A DNA stretch of 64,000 bases from Allobosea sp. CRIB-10 (GCF_900112185.1 NZ_FOKP01000024.1:39901-103900), one strand, 5' to 3'; counted from the stretch's first letter, positions 44,720-53,450 are shown. Numbers and translations: made by a program. Notes: generated by a model from the sequence alone, not told the origin.

Positions 44720-45373
44720 CTATTTCCGCGCCTTCTCGACCTCGCGCTTGACCATCTCGTAGAGCGGGCGCGGACCAAATTCGGTGAGGGGTTGCCCGTT
44801 TACGAAAAAGGTCGGCGTTCGGCTCACCTCGAGCGCTTTCGCATCCGCGCCATCCTTATCGAGAGTCGTCTGAAATTCCGGCCGAGCGACATCGCGCTCG
44901 CCGCGCTCAACGTCGAGCCCGGCGTCCTTCGCCCGCGCCCACGCCTTTTCAAAGTCGGGCTTGTCGTGGTCCGCCCATTCCGGCTGGAATTCCAGCAGCG
45001 CCGCGAGGACGGGTTCGAACTTGCCCTGAAGGCGTGCCGCTTCAAGGATCTTGACGGCCTGATCGGAGCCTTCATGGAACGCTGCGTACCGGATCACGAG
45101 CCGTGCATCGTTCGGGAACAGGGCCAGAATCTGCTTGAGCGGCGGATAGAAGGCGCGGCAGGCCTCGCAGGACGGATCGAAAAACTCGACGATCGTGACG
45201 GGCGCATTCGCAGGGCCGATGATCGGCGAATGGTCGCGGACCAGCGCCTCGGCGCGCGAGGCCGCGATGGCGCGAGCTCGCTTGGCCTGCTCGTTCTGGT
45301 GGAAGACGGTCGCACCGGAGAAGAGCGCGAGGGCGGAGACGCCGGTGAGGACGACGATGGCGCGGCGGTTCAT
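44720..45373 (-). CDS. DsbA-family thiol oxidoreductase, membrane-anchored
   Basis: A 217-residue protein from the ATG at 45373, overlapping the dsbB-like stop (ATGA). N-terminal signal anchor (IVVLTGVSALALFSGATVF). Active site C69-x-x-C72 (DPSCEACRAFYPPLK) and cis-Pro loop SRTPTFFVNGQPL. It is of the BdbD/Com1 type and is paired with the DsbB-like gene, so it probably introduces disulfides in periplasmic proteins. First residues of the frame upstream of 45373 overlap DsbB and are not used. Confidence 0.92.
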   Translation of the reverse strand: MNRRAIVVLTGVSALALFSGATVFHQNEQAKRARAIAASRAEALVRDHSPIIGPANAPVTIVEFFDPSCEACRAFYPPLKQILALFPNDARLVIRYAAFHEGSDQAVKILEAARLQGKFEPVLAALLEFQPEWADHDKPDFEKAWARAKDAGLDVERGERDVARPEFQTTLDKDGADAKALEVSRTPTFFVNGQPLTEFGPRPLYEMVKREVEKARK

Positions 45374-45813
45374 GATGCGGCCTTTGGTCTGGAGCCGATG
45401 AGCGCGACGGCGATCGCGAGGAAGGCCGCGAGAGACAAATAGGGCAAGGGCAGAACGCCCAGGATCGTCATGTCGGCGCTGGCGCAGGAGGGGCCCTGCG
45501 AGCAGGGCTGGATGCCCTCGGGGATGAGGCCGGCATAGAGCAAGCTGTGGAACCCGGCGATCGCCATGCCGATGACGGCCAGAGGCAGGCCATAGAGCCA
45601 TGCGCCGGTATCGCCCCGGAAGCTCGCCACCGCGAGCAGGATCGCGAGCGGGAACATGAAGGCGCGCTGATGCCAGCACAGGCTGCAGGGCGCCTGGCCG
45701 ACGACCTCGCCGATGAAAAGCGCACCGAGGCTCGCCGCGACCGCGACGATCCAGGCGATGAAGAGATAGAGCCAGCGGTCGTGACCGCTGGCGGCGCTGT
45801 CGCTGCCGGTCAT
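45370..45813 (-). CDS. DsbB/BdbC-like disulfide reoxidation protein
   Basis: A 147-residue four-helix membrane protein with the quinone-side CxxC (QAPCSLCWHQRAFMFPLA) and the second periplasmic cysteine pair (IQPCSQGPSCASADM). It reoxidises the DsbA-like partner encoded with a four-base overlap. Its upstream neighbour is ccdA, 16 bases away, so the group is one operon. Confidence 0.92.
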   Translation of the reverse strand: MTGSDSAASGHDRWLYLFIAWIVAVAASLGALFIGEVVGQAPCSLCWHQRAFMFPLAILLAVASFRGDTGAWLYGLPLAVIGMAIAGFHSLLYAGLIPEGIQPCSQGPSCASADMTILGVLPLPYLSLAAFLAIAVALIGSRPKAAS

Positions 45814-45829
45814 GTGGAAATCATGCCTT

Positions 45830-46567
45830 TCATCCGATTTTGGCGAGGAAGGGGAAGGTTTCGAGAAGCCAGAAGGCGATCGTCGAGAGCTGCCCCGACA
45901 TCATGGCGAGACCCATCGCGATCATAGTGACGCCGGCCACGATCTGCAGGGCGCGCCCCGCGCCGCGCAGGTGGCGCAGCCGCGCCGTCATGCCGTCAGC
46001 GAACAGCGCCGTTAGCAGGAAGGGGATCGCGAGGCCGAGCGAATAGACGCTGAGCAGCGCAACGCCGCTGGAGGCCGATGACGACGTGGCGCTGACCGTC
46101 AGGATGGCGCCGAGAACGGGGCCTATGCAGGGCGTCCAGCCGAAGGCGAAGGCGAGGCCAAGGAGGTATGCGCCGACCGGTCGGCCGCCGGCGATCGGCG
46201 CCTGGACCCGAAGCTCGCGCTCCAGCCAGGACAGGCGCACGAGCCCGGTCGTGAAGACGCCGAAGACGAGGACGATCGCGCCTCCTACGATGCCGGCCTC
46301 ATAGCGATAGGCGAGGAGGAAGTGGCTGAGCGCGCTTGCGCCCGCGCCGAGCAGCACGAAGACCGTTGAGAAGCCGAGCACGAACCAGGCGCTCATCACG
46401 ACGGCGTTCAGCCGCGATGAGGACCGGGAGGGCGGATCGACGGCTGCGACCGAGCCGCCGGCGATATACGAGACGTAGCCCGGGACGAGCGGAAGGACGC
46501 AGGGCGAGAGGAACGAGACCGCGCCGGCCGCAAGCGCCGCACAGATGCCGATATTGGCGATGTCCAT
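45830..46567 (-). CDS. ccdA: CcdA-type membrane thiol-electron transporter
   Basis: A 245-residue six-helix protein of the DsbD/CcdA family. The two redox cysteines are in FLSPCVLPLVPGYVSYIAGG and GWTPCIGPVLGAIL. It takes electrons from cytoplasmic thioredoxin and reduces periplasmic thioredoxin-like proteins, here probably the adjacent TlpA. Its start overlaps the TlpA stop by one base. A reducing (CcdA-TlpA) and an oxidising (DsbB-DsbA) route are thus side by side. Confidence 0.93.
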   Translation of the reverse strand: MDIANIGICAALAAGAVSFLSPCVLPLVPGYVSYIAGGSVAAVDPPSRSSSRLNAVVMSAWFVLGFSTVFVLLGAGASALSHFLLAYRYEAGIVGGAIVLVFGVFTTGLVRLSWLERELRVQAPIAGGRPVGAYLLGLAFAFGWTPCIGPVLGAILTVSATSSSASSGVALLSVYSLGLAIPFLLTALFADGMTARLRHLRGAGRALQIVAGVTMIAMGLAMMSGQLSTIAFWLLETFPFLAKIG

Positions 46568-47121
46568 CAGCGCGCCTGCTTTCCAGGACGACCGGCGATG
46601 AGCGCCGCGATCTCATCCATCATGGACTTCTCGTCCCATGCCTTGACGCCATGCCAGCGCGCCTTTTCGACGCCGTCGGGGCCGAGCAGGATCGTGGTGG
46701 GAAGCCCCGAGATTGCCAACCCGCCAACCGACGCGCCTGTCGGATCGAGGAAAACCGGCAGGTCTTTGACGCTCAACTGCTCCAGAAGCGGCTCGACGAC
46801 GTCCGCGCCGTCGCGATCGACGGACAGCGCGATCACGGCGGGAGGCCGTCCGCCCAGTCCGCGATGAAGCCTTGCGAGTGCCGGCAGTTCTTGGCGACAG
46901 GACCAGCACCATGTCGCCCAGACGGTCAGCAGCACGGCCTGCCCGCGAAAGCCGGCAAGTCCGGCGGAGCTGCCGTCGAGACGCTGAAACGCGAGCGCGT
47001 CGGCGTTCGTGGATCGCGGCGATCTGTCGGCGACCACGGCATAGCCGACGATGATCGCCAGCGTCGCTATGGCGATCGCCGACAGCACGAGCCGTCTGGA
47101 TATGTGCACTGGTCCGATCAA
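46567..47121 (-). CDS. TlpA/ResA-like periplasmic thioredoxin
   Basis: A 184-residue protein with an N-terminal anchor (RRLVLSAIAIATLAIIVGY) and a thioredoxin fold: active site ATWCWSCRQELPAL and cis-Pro ISGLPTTILLGPDG. It likely reduces apocytochrome c or copper-chaperone thiols with electrons from CcdA. A second TlpA-like gene lies at 47743, before Sco. The 137 bases upstream show no feature. Confidence 0.92.
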   Translation of the reverse strand: MIGPVHISRRLVLSAIAIATLAIIVGYAVVADRSPRSTNADALAFQRLDGSSAGLAGFRGQAVLLTVWATWCWSCRQELPALARLHRGLGGRPPAVIALSVDRDGADVVEPLLEQLSVKDLPVFLDPTGASVGGLAISGLPTTILLGPDGVEKARWHGVKAWDEKSMMDEIAALIAGRPGKQAR

Positions 47122-47258
47122 TCTCGGGCCTCGAAAGCGGAATGGTCATGCCGCGCAAGTCCGGCATGGCGAGCGTTAACGCTCACGGCCGGCGGCGACG
47201 GGTCTGGACTGGAAGGCTGGCGCGCGATGACGCCGCAGGCCGCATGAAGGCTCGCCCT

Positions 47259-47651
47259 TCAGTTGCGGCGTGGTGGACCCGTCGCTTGTGGCGGACCTTG
47301 CGGACTGAACGAGGCCGACGCGTCAACGCGCTGCACGAAGATCGTCTCGGCCGGTTCGGCGCGTCTAGGGATCAGCGACGCCGGCGCAGGAGGAGCCAGC
47401 GGCGCCAGCGCGACCGATTTCGCCCAGACGCAGCAGGCATTGACGCCCTCGACATGAGCCGCCCGATCACGCTTCGAATCCGGCGTAGCGCCGCATATCT
47501 CGACTAGCGAGATTTCCCCCGCGTCGAACTTGGCGGCGAGATGGGTGCTGCCGGCAAGCGCGCTCGCCATCAACTGGAACATCAGCATGAGGCCGCAGGC
47601 GGCGGCCAGAAGGCCGCGCCCCAGATCCCGTGATGTGCCGATCGACGTCAT
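47259..47651 (-). CDS. Small DUF2946-like exported protein
   Basis: A 130-residue protein with a signal segment (LLAAACGLMLMFQLMASALA) and the cysteine pattern of DUF2946-type proteins (VEICGATPD and NACCVWAKS). C-terminus Pro/Ala-rich. Such proteins are frequent in copper islands; function unknown. A second one is at 49462. Confidence 0.65.
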   Translation of the reverse strand: MTSIGTSRDLGRGLLAAACGLMLMFQLMASALAGSTHLAAKFDAGEISLVEICGATPDSKRDRAAHVEGVNACCVWAKSVALAPLAPPAPASLIPRRAEPAETIFVQRVDASASFSPQGPPQATGPPRRN

Positions 47652-47742
47652 GACCGGAGATTAACCCAGCCGGACAGGCGTGAGCAATCGCGGCGCAGCA
47701 TCCTCGCGCTCTTTTGACCGGCCCTGCCTGCGGTGACGGGAA

Positions 47743-48291
47743 TCATCCCGTCGTCTCCCTGGACCTGGCGATGTGCTCGTCGATGTCCGCTACCGTCGCC
47801 GGCTGGTCCCACTCGCGCGCGCCCGGCCAGCGCGCGATCTCGCGACCGGCCGGATCGATGAGCACGGTCGTGGGCAGCCCGGTGATCTTCAGGGCCGGCA
47901 TGCTCCTGGCCTCGCGGTCGAGATAGATCGCCAGGCGGCTCAGCCCCGTCCGCTGGAAGAACGGCTGCACCACCTCCAGCCCCTGCCGGTCGATCGACAG
48001 GGCCACGACCTCGAACGTGCCGCTGCCCTTCTTCGCCTGCAGCCGGTCGAGCGACGGCATCTCCTTGACGCAGGGCGGACACCAGGTCGCCCAGACGTTG
48101 AGCAGGACGAAGCGGCCGCGGAAGGCTTCTCCCGACAGCCGTCGTCCGTCGGCAGTCTCGATCGCGAGCCCGGCCAGCACCACCGCTGCCGGCTGTTCTC
48201 GGCGCGTCGCGATGAGGAGGGCGGATACCGCTGCGATCACGATCGCCGCCAGCGTAGCGGCGACGAACACCCTGCGCCCACGAGGGTTCAT
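47743..48291 (-). CDS. Second TlpA-like thioredoxin, coupled to Sco
   Basis: A 182-residue protein starting at 48291, overlapping the Sco stop by four bases. Signal anchor VFVAATLAAIVIAAVSALLI; active site NVWATWCPPCVKEMPSLDRL; cis-Pro ITGLPTTVLIDPAG. Encoded with Sco and PCuAC, it probably keeps their copper-binding cysteines, or those of cytochrome oxidase CoxB, reduced, as TlpA does in Bradyrhizobium. Confidence 0.92.
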   Translation of the reverse strand: MNPRGRRVFVAATLAAIVIAAVSALLIATRREQPAAVVLAGLAIETADGRRLSGEAFRGRFVLLNVWATWCPPCVKEMPSLDRLQAKKGSGTFEVVALSIDRQGLEVVQPFFQRTGLSRLAIYLDREARSMPALKITGLPTTVLIDPAGREIARWPGAREWDQPATVADIDEHIARSRETTG

Positions 48292-48908
48292 CGGAGCACC
48301 ATGCGGACTTTCTCCAACGCGGAAGCCTCCTCCTCGTGATAGTCGATCATCGTGCGGAAGCTGCCGTCGGCCTTCATCAGATAGACCGAGGCCGAATGGT
48401 CCATTGTGTAGCCGCTCTCGGTCGGGATCTTCTTCGCATAGGCCTTGTAGGCGGCGAGCGCCGCATCGACCTGCTCGCGGGAGCCGGTCAGGCCGACCAC
48501 GCGGGGATCGAAGGACTGGAGGTAGAGCGCGAGCTGTTGCGGCGTGTCGCGCTCGGGATCGACCGTGATCAGCAGGATCTTCAGGCGATCCGCCGCCACG
48601 CCGATCTTCCCGGTCAGGTTGGCCATCTGCACCAGGGTAGTCGGGCAGACCTCGGGGCAATGCGTGAAGCCGAAGAAGACCGCCATCGGCTTGCCGCGAA
48701 AGTCGGCGTCGGTGACCGTCCTGCCGGTCTGGTCGACCAGCGTAAACGGCCCGCCGATCGCGGGCACGCCCTGGACGGCCGCGCGACCGGCAGGCGAACG
48801 ACCGGGACCATCGACCTGCCACCACCCCACCAGGATGGCGGCCCCGACGAAGGTGACGAGGACGACGCCGGCCCAGGCGCCGTAACGGATCCATTTGAGG
48901 ACGGGCAT
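48288..48908 (-). CDS. SCO1/SenC copper chaperone
   Basis: A 206-residue protein with one N-terminal transmembrane helix and a thioredoxin-like fold. Copper ligands are CxxxC in FTHCPEVCPTTLV and the distal His in TMDHSASVYL. Sco proteins insert copper in the CuA site of cytochrome oxidase or maintain its thiols. It lies between PCuAC (8 bases upstream) and TlpA. Confidence 0.95.
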   Translation of the reverse strand: MPVLKWIRYGAWAGVVLVTFVGAAILVGWWQVDGPGRSPAGRAAVQGVPAIGGPFTLVDQTGRTVTDADFRGKPMAVFFGFTHCPEVCPTTLVQMANLTGKIGVAADRLKILLITVDPERDTPQQLALYLQSFDPRVVGLTGSREQVDAALAAYKAYAKKIPTESGYTMDHSASVYLMKADGSFRTMIDYHEEEASALEKVRMVLR

Positions 48909-48916
48909 GGCGCGCC

Positions 48917-49411
48917 TCAGTGCCCGGCATGACCGGTCGCGGCCGGCTGCGGCGCGCCGACGCCTTGCACCTGCAGCTCGACCGCGATTGCGCCGGCGCG
49001 CTCGAAGACCAGCGTGGCCTTGACCTTGTCGCCCTGTTTCAGCGGCGCCTTGAGGTCGACCAGCATCAGGTGCAGCCCGCTCGGCTTGAACTCCACCGTC
49101 TGGCCGGGCGGGACGACGACGCCGTCCGTCTTCTCGCGCATCCGCATGATGCCGTCGGCGAGGCTGCTCTCGTGGATTTCGACGCGAGCCGCCGCCTCGG
49201 TGGAGCCGCCGACCAGACGGTCGGGCTCCGGGCCGGTGTTCTCGATGGCGAGGTAGCCGCCGCCGACTTTCGCCGAGGGCGGCGTCGCCCTGGCCCAGGG
49301 ATGGCCGATCTTGAGCGGCCCGACGGCATAGTCGTGTGCGCGGACAGGGTTGGCGGCATAGGCGGCAAGGGACAGGGCGACGCCGGCGGCGCCGATCGCG
49401 AAACGCTTCAT
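48917..49411 (-). CDS. PCuAC periplasmic copper chaperone
   Basis: A 164-residue protein with a signal peptide (MKRFAIGAAGVALSLAAYAA) and a PCuAC/DUF461 domain; copper ligands are suggested in GGYLAIEN, VEIHESSLADGIMRMRE and PSGLHLMLVDLK (H-x(n)-M and HLM). A His tail (TGHAGH) is present. It passes Cu(I) to Sco or CoxB. A second, more diverged PCuAC is at 56258. Confidence 0.94.
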   Translation of the reverse strand: MKRFAIGAAGVALSLAAYAANPVRAHDYAVGPLKIGHPWARATPPSAKVGGGYLAIENTGPEPDRLVGGSTEAAARVEIHESSLADGIMRMREKTDGVVVPPGQTVEFKPSGLHLMLVDLKAPLKQGDKVKATLVFERAGAIAVELQVQGVGAPQPAATGHAGH

Positions 49412-49461
49412 GGATGATCCTCGTCAGGGTGATGGTGCCGGCGGGAGGGCCGGCGCTCAGG

Positions 49462-49893
49462 TCACGCTTCGAGGGTGGGAGGCGCGCGCGATCCCTGCGC
49501 GGTCGCGGCGCGGAACAGGATCGCCGGCGGGGTGGCCTGCCCGAACACGATCGGCAGACCGGCCGGAGCGAGGTAGGGAATGGTGATCGCCGGCGAGGTA
49601 GGAGGCAGGACGGGGTCGACCGCCACTGAGGCGCTCCACGCGCAGCAGGACGGCGGCGCGGTCGCGTGGTGCGGGCTCTCGTCCGATGCGGGTGCGTCGG
49701 GAGCCTGAGCGCCTGAGCACAACGCTTGCGTCAGGCCTGGCTCGCCGATCGACATGGCGAGGCGGGAGCCGGCGGCGGCGCCTGCGAACACCCCTTGCAG
49801 GATCAGGACATAGGCCATCGCCAGCGCGAGCAGCGCCCGGATGATGACGGTTCTGGCCGGCCGTATTGTCACAGGCCGGACATAGCGGGGCAC
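49462..49893 (-). CDS. DUF2946-like hypothetical protein
   Basis: A 143-residue protein with an N-terminal hydrophobic segment (RALLALAMAYVLILQGVFAG) and a cysteine pair in APPSCCAWSASVA. A Pro-rich C-terminus follows. Family resemblance to DUF2946 is weak. It is 50 bases upstream of PCuAC in the same direction and may be co-transcribed. Confidence 0.6.
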   Translation of the reverse strand: MPRYVRPVTIRPARTVIIRALLALAMAYVLILQGVFAGAAAGSRLAMSIGEPGLTQALCSGAQAPDAPASDESPHHATAPPSCCAWSASVAVDPVLPPTSPAITIPYLAPAGLPIVFGQATPPAILFRAATAQGSRAPPTLEA

Positions 49894-49927
49894 TGCCGCC
49901 CCCGCAATGCGACATGGCGGATCACGC

Positions 49928-51268
49928 TCAACCTGTGGCGAGGTCGAACAGCAGCTTCATGTTCAAGGCGATGATGATCGCGGCGATGAGGGCTGCGGTC
50001 ACGGTCAGCCATTTTGGCGCGACCATCTCGCCCATTTTGTTCTTCGACGCGGTGAACATGACGAGAGGCACGATCGCGAAGGGCAGTTGCAGGCCGAGGA
50101 TGACCTGGCTCAGGATCAGGAGCTTGCCGGTCTCGCTGGCCCCGTAGATCCAGGTCACGATGATTGCCGGAATGATGGCCACCAGCCGGGTGACGAGCCG
50201 CCTGACCCATGCCGGCAGCTTGATGTCGAGGAAGCCCTCCATCACGATCTGGCCCGCCATGGTCGCGGTCACCGTGGAGTTCAGGCCACAGCAGAGCAGC
50301 GCGATGGCGAAGAGCGTCGGCGCGATCGACAGGCCGAGCAGCGGTGCCAGCAGCTCATGCGCCTTCTCCAGTTCGGACACCGTCGTCTGGCCGGTCTTGT
50401 GGAAGGTCGCCGCGGCCAGGATCAGGATCGAGGCGTTGACCAGGAGCGCGAACATCAGCGCGACGGTCGAATCGACGGTGGCCCACTTCAGCGCGTCGCG
50501 CTTCTCAGGCAGGCTCTCGCCGAAGGCCCGCGTCTGCACGATGCCCGAATGGAGATAGAGGTTATGGGGCATCACGGTCGCGCCAATGATGCCGAGCGCA
50601 AGATAGAGCATCTGCGGGTTCGTGACGATCTGGGTCGTCGGCGCGAAGCCCCGGATCACCTGGCCCCAGTCGGGGTCGGCCAAGGCGATCTGGACGCCGA
50701 AGCAGACCGCGATCACGCCGAGAAGCGTGATGATGAAGGCCTCGATCCAGCGGAAGCCCTTGTTCTGCAGCCACAGGATCACGAAGACGTCGAGCGCCGT
50801 GACGACGACGCCGATTTCCAACGGCAGCCCGAAGAGCAGGTTGAGCGCGATCGCGGTGCCGATCACCTCGGCGAGGTCGGTGGCGCAGATCGCCAGTTCC
50901 GCCAGTAGCCAGAGCGGCCATGAGACGGCGCGGGGATAGGCGTCGCGGCAGGCCTGGGCGAGGTCGCGGCCCGACCCGATGGCGAGCCGCGCACAGAGCG
51001 CCTGCAGGATGATCGCCATGATGTTGGAGAGAAGCGCGACGAAGAGCAGCGTGTAGCCGAACTGCGCCCCGCCGGCGAGCGAGGTCGCCCAGTTGCCGGG
51101 GTCCATGTAGCCGACGGCGACGAGATAGCCCGGGCCGAAGAAGGCGAGGAATTTGCGCCACGGCGTGGCGCCGGGCGCGACCGCGATCGTTCTGAAGACG
51201 TCGAGCAGGGACGGCTCGCCACGCGCCTTGCGCCAACCGGTTTCACCGGTCTCGACCTTGTTGAGCAT
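49928..51268 (-). CDS. mntH: NRAMP-type Mn(II)/H+ transporter MntH
   Basis: A 446-residue protein from the ATG at 51268. The Nramp signatures are readable: FGPGYLVAVGYMDPGNWATS (TM1, DPGNW metal-binding motif), ATVMPHNLYLHSGIVQTR (TM6, MPHNL) and about eleven transmembrane helices. It imports manganese. It is divergent from a Fur-family gene, with palindromes between, so manganese-dependent repression is expected. Confidence 0.95.
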   Translation of the reverse strand: MLNKVETGETGWRKARGEPSLLDVFRTIAVAPGATPWRKFLAFFGPGYLVAVGYMDPGNWATSLAGGAQFGYTLLFVALLSNIMAIILQALCARLAIGSGRDLAQACRDAYPRAVSWPLWLLAELAICATDLAEVIGTAIALNLLFGLPLEIGVVVTALDVFVILWLQNKGFRWIEAFIITLLGVIAVCFGVQIALADPDWGQVIRGFAPTTQIVTNPQMLYLALGIIGATVMPHNLYLHSGIVQTRAFGESLPEKRDALKWATVDSTVALMFALLVNASILILAAATFHKTGQTTVSELEKAHELLAPLLGLSIAPTLFAIALLCCGLNSTVTATMAGQIVMEGFLDIKLPAWVRRLVTRLVAIIPAIIVTWIYGASETGKLLILSQVILGLQLPFAIVPLVMFTASKNKMGEMVAPKWLTVTAALIAAIIIALNMKLLFDLATG

Positions 51269-51286
51269 GCGCCCCGCCCCTGAAAC

Positions 51287-51362
51287 TGCAACTCGTTTGC
51301 AAAAGCAGATTATGGCCGCCCGCCACATTGTCAATGCATTTGCGAACCATTCTCATTAATAA
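51287..51362. promoter_or_regulatory. mntH-mur divergent control region
   Basis: Between the two start codons are a palindrome TGCAA-N5-TTGCA (51287-51301) and a second, CATTG-T-CAATG (51326-51336), flanked by AT-rich DNA (TTCTCATTAATAA at 51350-51362). Mur/Fur proteins of alphaproteobacteria bind such TGCAA/TTGCA-containing dyads at mntH. Confidence 0.5.
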
Positions 51363-51380
51363 GGCTGGAGGGAGGAAGCG

Positions 51381-51824
51381 ATGTCCGACGCAGCCGAGGT
51401 TCTGATCAGCCATTGCCGCCAGGCGGGGCAGCGCATCACTGCGCCGCGCCGCATCATCGCCGACGTCGTCGCCAAGGCCGACGATCATCCCGACGTGCCG
51501 GAGATCTACCGCCGGGTTGCCGCAATCGACCCCAGCATATCGCTATCGACCGTCTATCGGACGGTGAAAGTGTTCGCCGCCACCGGCCTCGTTGAACGCC
51601 ACAGCTTCGCGGGTGGACGCGTGCAGATCGAGCCGACATCGCAGGCCCATCACGACCATCTGATCGATATCGAGAGCGGCGCGGTCGTCGAGTTCAGGTC
51701 CGACGAGATCGAGCGGCTGCAGGCGCTGGTGGCGAGGGAGCTGGGCTTCGAGCTGACCGCTCATCGCCTCGTTCTCTATGGCCGCCCGCTCGCCAGGAAG
51801 GCGCGCCGCGCCCGGAAGCCCTGA
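51381..51824 (+). CDS. mur: Fur-family regulator, probably Mur (manganese)
   Basis: A 147-residue Fur protein behind GGAGGGAGG. Winged helix SISLSTVYRTVKVFAATGLV; metal-binding His cluster in QAHHDHLIDIESG and the Glu/Asp-rich EFRSDEIERL. The C-terminal CxxC zinc sites of some Fur proteins are absent. In alphaproteobacteria the Fur orthologue usually acts as the manganese regulator Mur; its divergent position to mntH supports that. The basic tail (RKARRARKP) is unusual but short. Confidence 0.85.
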   Translation: MSDAAEVLISHCRQAGQRITAPRRIIADVVAKADDHPDVPEIYRRVAAIDPSISLSTVYRTVKVFAATGLVERHSFAGGRVQIEPTSQAHHDHLIDIESGAVVEFRSDEIERLQALVARELGFELTAHRLVLYGRPLARKARRARKP

Positions 51825-51941
51825 GGCAAGCCCAGATCGCATGCGGCTTTCAGGCGCTGGATCGCCCGGTGTGTCAGCTCCGATCCTGCTCAGCCGCGCG
51901 CAGGTCGGCGTTGGCTTGGCGGAACGCGACGGGGGCTGTGC

Positions 51942-53000
51942 TCACCGCGGTGCAAGAGAGCCGGTCGTGTCGGTTCGGCCGGGCGCGTCGTCTCCGCCGA
52001 ACGGATCGGCGAGCGCCGCATCGGGCCGGCTGATCTCGACCTTGCCGGCGACCATGGGCTGCATGCGCTCGGGCCCAAGGCTCTTGAGCATCGTCCGGAA
52101 GCTCTGGTGCATGCCGCCGTCCAGATGGGCGTAGCTCATCGCCGGCGTTCCGCTGCCGATCAGTTCGGCGAAGCGGGCCGTGTCGCGCGCCTGGCGCTGC
52201 GACACCAAGGGCTGCACGTCCGGGTCTATCTCATAAGGCGGGCAGGCCTCGGCCGGCGCGAACGGTCCCGAGCCATCCCTGGCGTTGAAGACGTAGCGGC
52301 GACCGCAGGCAGCGAGCTTGGGCGGCTGCTTCGTCGCCTCGAAATGATCCGAGCCTTCCTTCAGGTTCCGCCAGAAGGCGAAGTGAGGGCTGTTGCGATG
52401 CCGCGCCATGTTCTCCGGCGTCATCCGGAACGGCAGCGCCTGGACCTGGAAGCTGCGCTGGCCCCCGGCAAAAGCCTCGCGCGCCAGCCCGTAGATCTCG
52501 GTGACGCCTTCGTCGGTCATGGCGAAACAGCCGGCCGAGGTGCAGGCGCCGTGGACCATCAGCGCCGAGCCGGTAGCGCCTTGCGACTTCTCCAGAGGGT
52601 TGGGGTAGCCGAGGTTGAAGGACAGGTAGAACTGCGAGCGCGGGTTCATCAGGTCGGCGGTGACGGTGTAGAACCCCTCCGGCGCCTGCCTGTCGCCCTC
52701 GCGCGTCTTGGGGCCGAGCTGGCCCGACCAGCGGCACATCGGATAGGTCTTGAGCAGAGCATATTGGCCGCTGCGGTCGCGCTTCCAGACCTCAAGCTCG
52801 CTCTCCTTCTTGAAGATGCGCACGAGGATGGGATCGCTTTGGCTCATGCCTTTGACCGACATGTCGGAGACCAGCCGTGCCGGCAGCGGCTGGAGATGAC
52901 GCGTGTCTCCGTCGCCGGTGACGCAGCCCGAGAGGGCGAACGCGCCGAGCATGAGCCCAAGGGCAAGACGCAGAGTCGAGAAGCGGAACTGTGAGAGCAT
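51942..53000 (-). CDS. Exported L,D-transpeptidase (YafK/ErfK-like lipoprotein)
   Basis: A 352-residue protein from the ATG at 53000, with a lipobox (LMLGAFALSGC). The catalytic motif of YkuD-type L,D-transpeptidases is MVHGACTSAGCFAM (His and Cys). It cross-links or anchors peptidoglycan. A Pro/Asp-rich tail follows. Its upstream region has a MerR-type promoter (53057-53087) nearly identical to that of the Cd/Pb ATPase, which would make cell-wall remodelling part of the metal response. Confidence 0.9.
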   Translation of the reverse strand: MLSQFRFSTLRLALGLMLGAFALSGCVTGDGDTRHLQPLPARLVSDMSVKGMSQSDPILVRIFKKESELEVWKRDRSGQYALLKTYPMCRWSGQLGPKTREGDRQAPEGFYTVTADLMNPRSQFYLSFNLGYPNPLEKSQGATGSALMVHGACTSAGCFAMTDEGVTEIYGLAREAFAGGQRSFQVQALPFRMTPENMARHRNSPHFAFWRNLKEGSDHFEATKQPPKLAACGRRYVFNARDGSGPFAPAEACPPYEIDPDVQPLVSQRQARDTARFAELIGSGTPAMSYAHLDGGMHQSFRTMLKSLGPERMQPMVAGKVEISRPDAALADPFGGDDAPGRTDTTGSLAPR

Positions 53001-53056
53001 GCGAGAGTTTTTGCGCGAACGAAGCTGACAAAGCGTCAAAAAGGACGGTTAACGGC

Positions 53057-53087
53057 TCTCTACAACCTGATGCCACTTGAGGTTCAA
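53057..53087 (-). promoter_or_regulatory. MerR-type promoter upstream of the L,D-transpeptidase
   Basis: Minus strand: TTGAAC (53082-53087), a 19-base spacer with CCTCAAGTGGCATCAGG, and TAGAGA (53057-53062). A 19-base spacer is the mark of MerR-activated promoters. It shares TTGAACCT-AAGTGGC with 53451 and 60671. Confidence 0.65.
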
Positions 53088-53329
53088 GGGGAAATCGCCG
53101 GCATCCGCCCTGGGCTCGCGCGCTTGAGCCACCCGCGCCGCAGCGCCACGACCGACCAGATCGCCTCGACGATGCCGAAGGGCCAGGCGCCCTGCAGGAA
53201 GCTATAGACCGAGCCGAGCGCGCAGGCGATGGCGAAGCCTAGGACGAACCAGGGACTGCGCTCCTCGCAGGCGCAGGTGACGAGCATGAGCGTCACGGCG
53301 ACGAGGCCGAAAAGGGTGAGAGCGTCCAT
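53084..53329 (-). CDS. Small membrane protein
   Basis: An 81-residue protein from the ATG at 53329 with two hydrophobic segments (LFGLVAVTLMLVTCA and WFVLGFAIACALGSVYSFL) and a VEAIWSVVALRRW-like end common to short conserved alphaproteobacterial membrane proteins. Function unknown. An upstream start (53419) would cross the MerR-type promoter region of the next gene. Its last codons overlap the -35 of the L,D-transpeptidase promoter. Confidence 0.65.
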   Translation of the reverse strand: MDALTLFGLVAVTLMLVTCACEERSPWFVLGFAIACALGSVYSFLQGAWPFGIVEAIWSVVALRRGWLKRASPGRMPAISP

Positions 53330-53450
53330 CAGGCCATTATGTGCGTTGCGGCGATCGAACGCCGTCATAGCCAATTCCGTCCATCGGCGCAGATCCGGCA
53401 CTGCGACCGCCTGTCGCATAACATGGAAGCCGGAATACCGTCGGAGGCGC

